From contig DLWR01000056.1 in assembly GCA_003444795.1 (NCBI GenBank), forward strand, positions 805 to 11,642: a DNA stretch of 10,838 nucleotides, read 5' to 3'. A program made the translations under genes and the position numbers. The notes below the pieces were generated by a model that searched no databases, had not been told where the DNA came from, and saw only the letters and a list, made by a program, of their open reading frames with translations. Position 1 is the stretch's first letter. Every line of letters starts with the position of its first letter. The stretch comes from Cryomorphaceae bacterium (GTDB taxonomy: Bacteria; Bacteroidota; Bacteroidia; Flavobacteriales; Schleiferiaceae). This document shows, piece after piece, positions 7,406-10,838 of the stretch.

Positions 7406-9196
7406 ATGGCTTCGCACGATCACGCTAACGACCACGCTCACGACCACGACCACGAGCATCACGTAGAAAACTTCTGGACGAAGTACATCTTCTCCCAAGA
7501 CCATAAGATGATTGGAAAGCAATTCCTCATCACGGGTATGTTCATGGGTATCGTAGGTGTATTCATGTCCATGATGTTTCGCCTCCAACTCGCTTGGCCG
7601 GACCAAAAGTTTGCCATTCTAGAGACTTTCCTGGGCAAATGGGCTCCCGAGGGCCAAATGGATCCAAATATTTACATGGCCTTGGTGACCATTCATGGTA
7701 CCATCATGGTGTTCTTTGTTCTTACAGCGGGTCTCTCAGGTACGTTCTCCAACTTGCTTATCCCCTTGCAAATTGGTGCACGCGATATGGCGTCAGGCTT
7801 CCTGAACATGCTGTCGTATTGGTTCTTTGCCGCATCATCTGTAGTTATGATCGTGTCTCTCTTTGTAGAGACAGGTCCTGCTTCCGGTGGTTGGACCGTT
7901 TATCCCCCATTGAGCGCATTGCCTCAGGCCATGCCAGGTTCAGGAACAGGTATGACGCTTTGGCTGGTCTCTATGACTCTCTTCATCGCGGGTTCCTTGT
8001 TGGGTTCGTTGAATTACATCGTAACCATCATCAACTTGCGTACGAAGGGTATGGCCATGACGCGCTTGCCTTTGACCATCTGGGCGTTCTTGGTGACAGC
8101 AATTCTAGGTGTATTGTCCTTCCCCGTTTTGTTGAGCGCCGCTTTGTTGCTCATGTTTGACCGTCTGCTCGGCACCAGCTTCTACCTGTCTGATATTATG
8201 GTGGCCGGCGAGTTGCTTCACAATGAAGGGGGAAGCCCTGTACTCTACGAACACTTGTTCTGGTTCTTGGGCCACCCTGAAGTATACATCATCTTGTTAC
8301 CCGCATTGGGTATCACCTCGGAGGTTATCGCCACCAATGCCCGCAAGCCCATTTTTGGCTACCGCGCGATGATTGGTTCTATTCTGGCCATTGCCTTCCT
8401 GTCGTTTATCGTTTGGGGGCACCACATGTTTATTACGGGTATGAATCCATTCTTGGGATCTGTCTTCACGTTCACGACCCTTCTCATTGCTATTCCATCC
8501 GCGGTAAAGGCCTTTAACTACATTACCACTTTGTGGAAAGGCAATTTGCAATTGACGCCTGCGATGTTGTTCTCCATTGGTTTGGTGAGCACCTTCGTAG
8601 CTGGTGGTTTGACTGGTATCATTTTGGGTGATTCCGCTCTAGACATCAACGTTCACGATACCTATTTTGTAGTGGCGCACTTCCACATTGTAATGGGTCT
8701 TTCAGCCATCTTCGGTATGTTCGCCGGTGTGTACCATTGGTTCCCCAAGATGTACCGTCGAATGATGAATAAAACCCTGGGCTACTGGCACTTCTGGTTG
8801 ACCTTTATCTCGGCCTATGGCGTATTCTTCCCCATGCACTTCACTGGTTTGGCCGGTCTTCCACGACGCTATTATAGCAATGCGGAATTCCCCATTTTCG
8901 ATGAATTGCAGGACATCAACGTCATCATCTCTATGTTTGCCCTCATCGGTGGTATAGCACAGTTGATCTTCATCTTCAATTTCTTCTACTCCATGTGGCG
9001 TGGTCCCAAGGCTCCTCAAAACCCTTGGAAGTCCAACACTCTAGAATGGACGGCACCCGTTGAACATATGCATGGCAACTGGCCTGGTGAAATTCCATCG
9101 GTACATCGTTGGCCGTATGATTACAGCAAGCCTGGATACGATGAAGACTTCGTGCCCCAAACGACGCCTCTTAAAGACGGCGAAGTAGGGCACTAA
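7406..9196 (+). CDS. coxA: Cytochrome c oxidase subunit I, A1-type heme-copper oxidase
   Basis: This 596-residue catalytic subunit reduces O2 to water and pumps protons. Heme a ligands are H97 (TIHGT) and H427; the heme a3 ligand is H425 (VVAHFHIVMG). CuB ligands are H290, H339 and H340, with Tyr294 in HPEVY as the cross-linked tyrosine. The D channel is intact (D127 and N134 in ARDMASGFLN, Glu292 in HPEVY), which defines the A1 class. The K channel is present (S365 and K368 in PSAVK). R487 and R488 (GLPRRY) are the heme-propionate arginines. The first 19 residues hold eight His alternating with Asp, on the predicted cytoplasmic side. The start is the first ATG, 25 nt after coxB; TKYIFSQDHKMIGKQ follows as is usual for Bacteroidota subunit I. 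It is the last gene of the operon, ending 20 nt before a terminator hairpin. Subunit III is not adjacent. Confidence 0.97.
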   Translation: MASHDHANDHAHDHDHEHHVENFWTKYIFSQDHKMIGKQFLITGMFMGIVGVFMSMMFRLQLAWPDQKFAILETFLGKWAPEGQMDPNIYMALVTIHGTIMVFFVLTAGLSGTFSNLLIPLQIGARDMASGFLNMLSYWFFAASSVVMIVSLFVETGPASGGWTVYPPLSALPQAMPGSGTGMTLWLVSMTLFIAGSLLGSLNYIVTIINLRTKGMAMTRLPLTIWAFLVTAILGVLSFPVLLSAALLLMFDRLLGTSFYLSDIMVAGELLHNEGGSPVLYEHLFWFLGHPEVYIILLPALGITSEVIATNARKPIFGYRAMIGSILAIAFLSFIVWGHHMFITGMNPFLGSVFTFTTLLIAIPSAVKAFNYITTLWKGNLQLTPAMLFSIGLVSTFVAGGLTGIILGDSALDINVHDTYFVVAHFHIVMGLSAIFGMFAGVYHWFPKMYRRMMNKTLGYWHFWLTFISAYGVFFPMHFTGLAGLPRRYYSNAEFPIFDELQDINVIISMFALIGGIAQLIFIFNFFYSMWRGPKAPQNPWKSNTLEWTAPVEHMHGNWPGEIPSVHRWPYDYSKPGYDEDFVPQTTPLKDGEVGH

Positions 9197-9216
9197 GAAT
9201 TCTTCATAGACTTTGC

Positions 9217-9256
9217 AAGGGCCGCCCATTTGGGCGGCCCTTTCCGTTTATTTTTG
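9217..9256 (+). terminator. Intrinsic terminator of the act-cox operon
   Basis: An 11-bp perfect stem (9217-9227 pairing with 9232-9242), nine of its pairs G-C, encloses a 4-base ATTT loop. A T-rich tract ending in TTTATTTTTG follows, after a short CCG interruption. It begins 20 nt after the coxA stop and separates the respiratory operon from ruvB. The upstream flank is not A-rich, so it looks one-directional. Confidence 0.9.
9229..9256 (+). promoter_or_regulatory. Candidate Bacteroidota-type promoter for ruvB-queG
   Basis: TATTTTTG at 9249-9256 matches the Bacteroidota -7 consensus TAnnTTTG exactly. A TTTG at 9229-9232 could act as the -33 element, with a 16-nt spacer that is slightly short of the usual range. 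The elements overlap the terminator loop and its T-tract, and transcription would be expected to start at or near the ruvB ATG at 9261. The T-tract makes a chance match fairly easy, so this is tentative. Confidence 0.35.
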
Positions 9257-9260
9257 TCTA

Positions 9261-10280
9261 ATGTCCCGCTTTATAGATGACGAACTTTCCAGGAATGAAT
9301 CTGAGGCCGATCAGCGCTTGCGTCCGGCCACTTTTGACGATTTTGCCGGCCAAGAAAAGGCCTTGGAAAACCTAAAGGTCTTTGTTCAAGCGGCGCGTCA
9401 GCGAGGCGAGGCCATGGATCATGTATTGCTGCATGGCCCTCCTGGACTTGGGAAGACCACCCTAGCACACATTTTGGCCAATGAACTGGGGAGCCAACTT
9501 CGAATGACCTCGGGCCCTGTTTTGGACAAGCCTGGAGATTTGGCCGGCTTACTGACGAGTCTAGAGGAAAATGATGTCCTCTTTATTGATGAAATCCACC
9601 GCTTGAGCCCAGTGGTAGAGGAGTACCTCTATTCGGCCATGGAGGATTTTACCATTGACATCATGATTGAAAGTGGTCCAGCTGCGCGTTCAGTTCAGAT
9701 AGGCCTCAAGCCATTTACTTTGGTGGGAGCAACGACGCGTTCGGGCATGCTGACCGCTCCACTGCGTGCGCGCTTTGGGATTTCGGCTCGGCTGGAGTAC
9801 TACAAAGTGGAGCTTCTGAGCACGATTGTGGAGCGTTCTTCGGGCATTTTGAATATTGATGTTGAGCCCATCGCGGCCATAGAAGTGGCTAGGCGCAGTC
9901 GGGGAACTCCCCGAATTGCAAACGCCCTCCTACGTCGCCTACGTGACTTCGCCCAAGTCAAAGGCAACGGGGTGGTGAATCTGGAGATTGCACGCTTCGG
10001 CATGGATGCTCTGGATGTGGATGAGCATGGCCTGGATGAAATGGACAATAAAATTCTCAACGCGTTGATTGAGAAGTTCAAAGGCGGACCCGTTGGATTG
10101 GGCACTCTGGCAACGGCGGTATCCGAACAGGCCGAAACCTTGGAAGAAGTCTATGAACCCTATTTGATTCAAGAAGGCTACCTCGCTCGCACACCTCGTG
10201 GTCGCGTGGCTATGGACAAAGCCTACCACCACTTGGGTAAGAAGACGCCAGGCCAAACAGGTTTATTTGACCAAGGATGA
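9261..10280 (+). CDS. ruvB: RuvB, Holliday junction branch-migration ATPase
   Basis: This 339-residue AAA+ motor forms hexameric rings with RuvA at Holliday junctions during recombinational repair. Its length is normal for the family. Walker A is GPPGLGKTT (59-67), Walker B is VLFIDEIH (D110, E111), sensor 1 is GATTR (156-160), and the arginine-finger region is LRARFG (168-173). RGTPRIAN (214-221) carries the sensor 2 Arg218, and a C-terminal winged-helix domain ends in [11 protein letters not shown] (307-317). I chose the ATG at 9261 ([10 protein letters not shown]) because it gives the usual N-terminus. An in-frame ATG at 9213 would add 16 residues encoded by the terminator hairpin and can be dismissed. 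No Shine-Dalgarno is visible. The stop overlaps the queG start, which indicates a two-gene transcript. Confidence 0.97.
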   Translation: MSRFIDDELSRNESEADQRLRPATFDDFAGQEKALENLKVFVQAARQRGEAMDHVLLHGPPGLGKTTLAHILANELGSQLRMTSGPVLDKPGDLAGLLTSLEENDVLFIDEIHRLSPVVEEYLYSAMEDFTIDIMIESGPAARSVQIGLKPFTLVGATTRSGMLTAPLRARFGISARLEYYKVELLSTIVERSSGILNIDVEPIAAIEVARRSRGTPRIANALLRRLRDFAQVKGNGVVNLEIARFGMDALDVDEHGLDEMDNKILNALIEKFKGGPVGLGTLATAVSEQAETLEEVYEPYLIQEGYLARTPRGRVAMDKAYHHLGKKTPGQTGLFDQG

Positions 10281-10838
10281 CAGCGGATGCGGCCAAGCAG
10301 GTATTGACCGCTGCGGCTGAACGCTTGGGATTTCAGGCATGTCGGGTCTCGCGCGCAGATTTTCTTTCCGAGGAGGCGCCTTCTTTGGATCAATGGCTGG
10401 CCAAAGGCTTTCATGGATCCATGGCCTACATGGAAAACCACTACGATAAACGTTTAGACCCCCGAAAGCTCGTTGCTGGCGCTAAATCAGTCGTCAGTCT
10501 GGCCTACAATTATTTCCCGGAAAAAGACCTTGCAGATGGCGAAAAACCGCACATCGCTAAATATGCCTACGGAGAAGATTACCATCGGGTGGTGAAAGAC
10601 AAGCTCTTTGATCTCCTGGATAGCCTGCGGGAAAATTTGGGTGCCATCGAGGGGCGGTGTTTCGTGGACTCGGCCCCAGTCATGGAGCGGGCTTGGGCCA
10701 AACGCAGCGGCTTGGGCTGGGTAGGGAAGAATAGCCTCCTCCTGCGAAAAAATGAAGGCAGTTTTTTCTTTCTAGCCGAGCTCATCGTCGACTTTGATTT
10801 CGCCCCGGACGCACACGTTGCCGATCACTGTGGGACGT
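10277..10838 (+). CDS. queG: QueG, epoxyqueuosine reductase (3' partial)
   Basis: The frame starts at an ATG overlapping the ruvB stop (ATGA) and is open to the window end, giving 187 residues of a protein usually 300-380 long. QueG is a cobalamin- and [4Fe-4S]-dependent enzyme that reduces epoxyqueuosine to queuosine in the wobble position of tRNAs for Asn, Asp, His and Tyr. Diagnostic stretches are GFHGSMAYM (44-52), [14 protein letters not shown] (59-72), [14 protein letters not shown] (94-107) and [13 protein letters not shown] (129-141), in which Asp131 matches the proposed catalytic acid; GLGWVGKN (145-152) follows. The window ends at DHCGT, where C185 is probably the first Cys of the first ferredoxin-type cluster motif. 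The cluster region and C-terminus are therefore not visible. Translational coupling to ruvB is likely; no functional link between the two is implied. Confidence 0.94.
   Translation, partial: MTADAAKQVLTAAAERLGFQACRVSRADFLSEEAPSLDQWLAKGFHGSMAYMENHYDKRLDPRKLVAGAKSVVSLAYNYFPEKDLADGEKPHIAKYAYGEDYHRVVKDKLFDLLDSLRENLGAIEGRCFVDSAPVMERAWAKRSGLGWVGKNSLLLRKNEGSFFFLAELIVDFDFAPDAHVADHCGT

Noticed and set aside
9213..9260. Upstream in-frame ATG extending RuvB by 16 residues
   Set aside because: The extension would be encoded by the terminator hairpin, and the resulting N-terminus does not resemble RuvB.

Overview
The window reads as one piece of a Bacteroidota chromosome, probably from the Flavobacteriales or a near relative. 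Three things suggest this. The genes form a cytochrome bc1-free respiratory operon of the Alternative Complex III (ACIII) plus aa3 oxidase type. The start codons lack recognisable Shine-Dalgarno sequences. A candidate TAnnTTTG promoter element lies upstream of ruvB. Every substantial gene is on the + strand, coding density is very high, and no gap exceeds about 65 bases. I saw no mobile element, CRISPR array, tRNA or rRNA.

Region 1 (1-6342) is the ACIII part of the operon: actB (its 5' end lies outside the window), actC, actD, actE and actF. Gaps are 4-14 nt, with a 14-nt overlap at actC/actD. ActB is the iron-sulfur subunit on a cofactor-free molybdopterin-oxidoreductase scaffold. ActC is the NrfD-like quinol-oxidising membrane subunit, ActD a two-helix DUF3341 subunit, ActE a monoheme cytochrome c lipoprotein and ActF a second polytopic membrane subunit. 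Together with ActA, expected just upstream, they oxidise menaquinol and pass electrons to c-type heme.

Region 2 (6355-9196) encodes the partner terminal oxidase: coxB (CuA subunit II with extra N-terminal helices, no fused cytochrome c) and coxA (A1-type heme-copper subunit I with all ligands and both proton channels intact). This order fits the ACIII-aa3 supercomplex known from Flavobacterium johnsoniae. A strong intrinsic terminator (9217-9256) closes the operon. No subunit III gene follows.

Region 3 (9261-10838) is a separate housekeeping unit. ruvB (Holliday-junction branch-migration motor) overlaps by an ATGA junction with queG (epoxyqueuosine reductase), which runs off the end of the window.

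I found no unknown multi-gene system. The most unusual structure is a histidine/acid octapeptide repeat inside ActF (21 His in 87 residues, predicted periplasmic). Further His clusters occur at the ActC C-terminus and the CoxA N-terminus. A possible leaderless ruvB promoter fused to the cox terminator is the second point worth checking.
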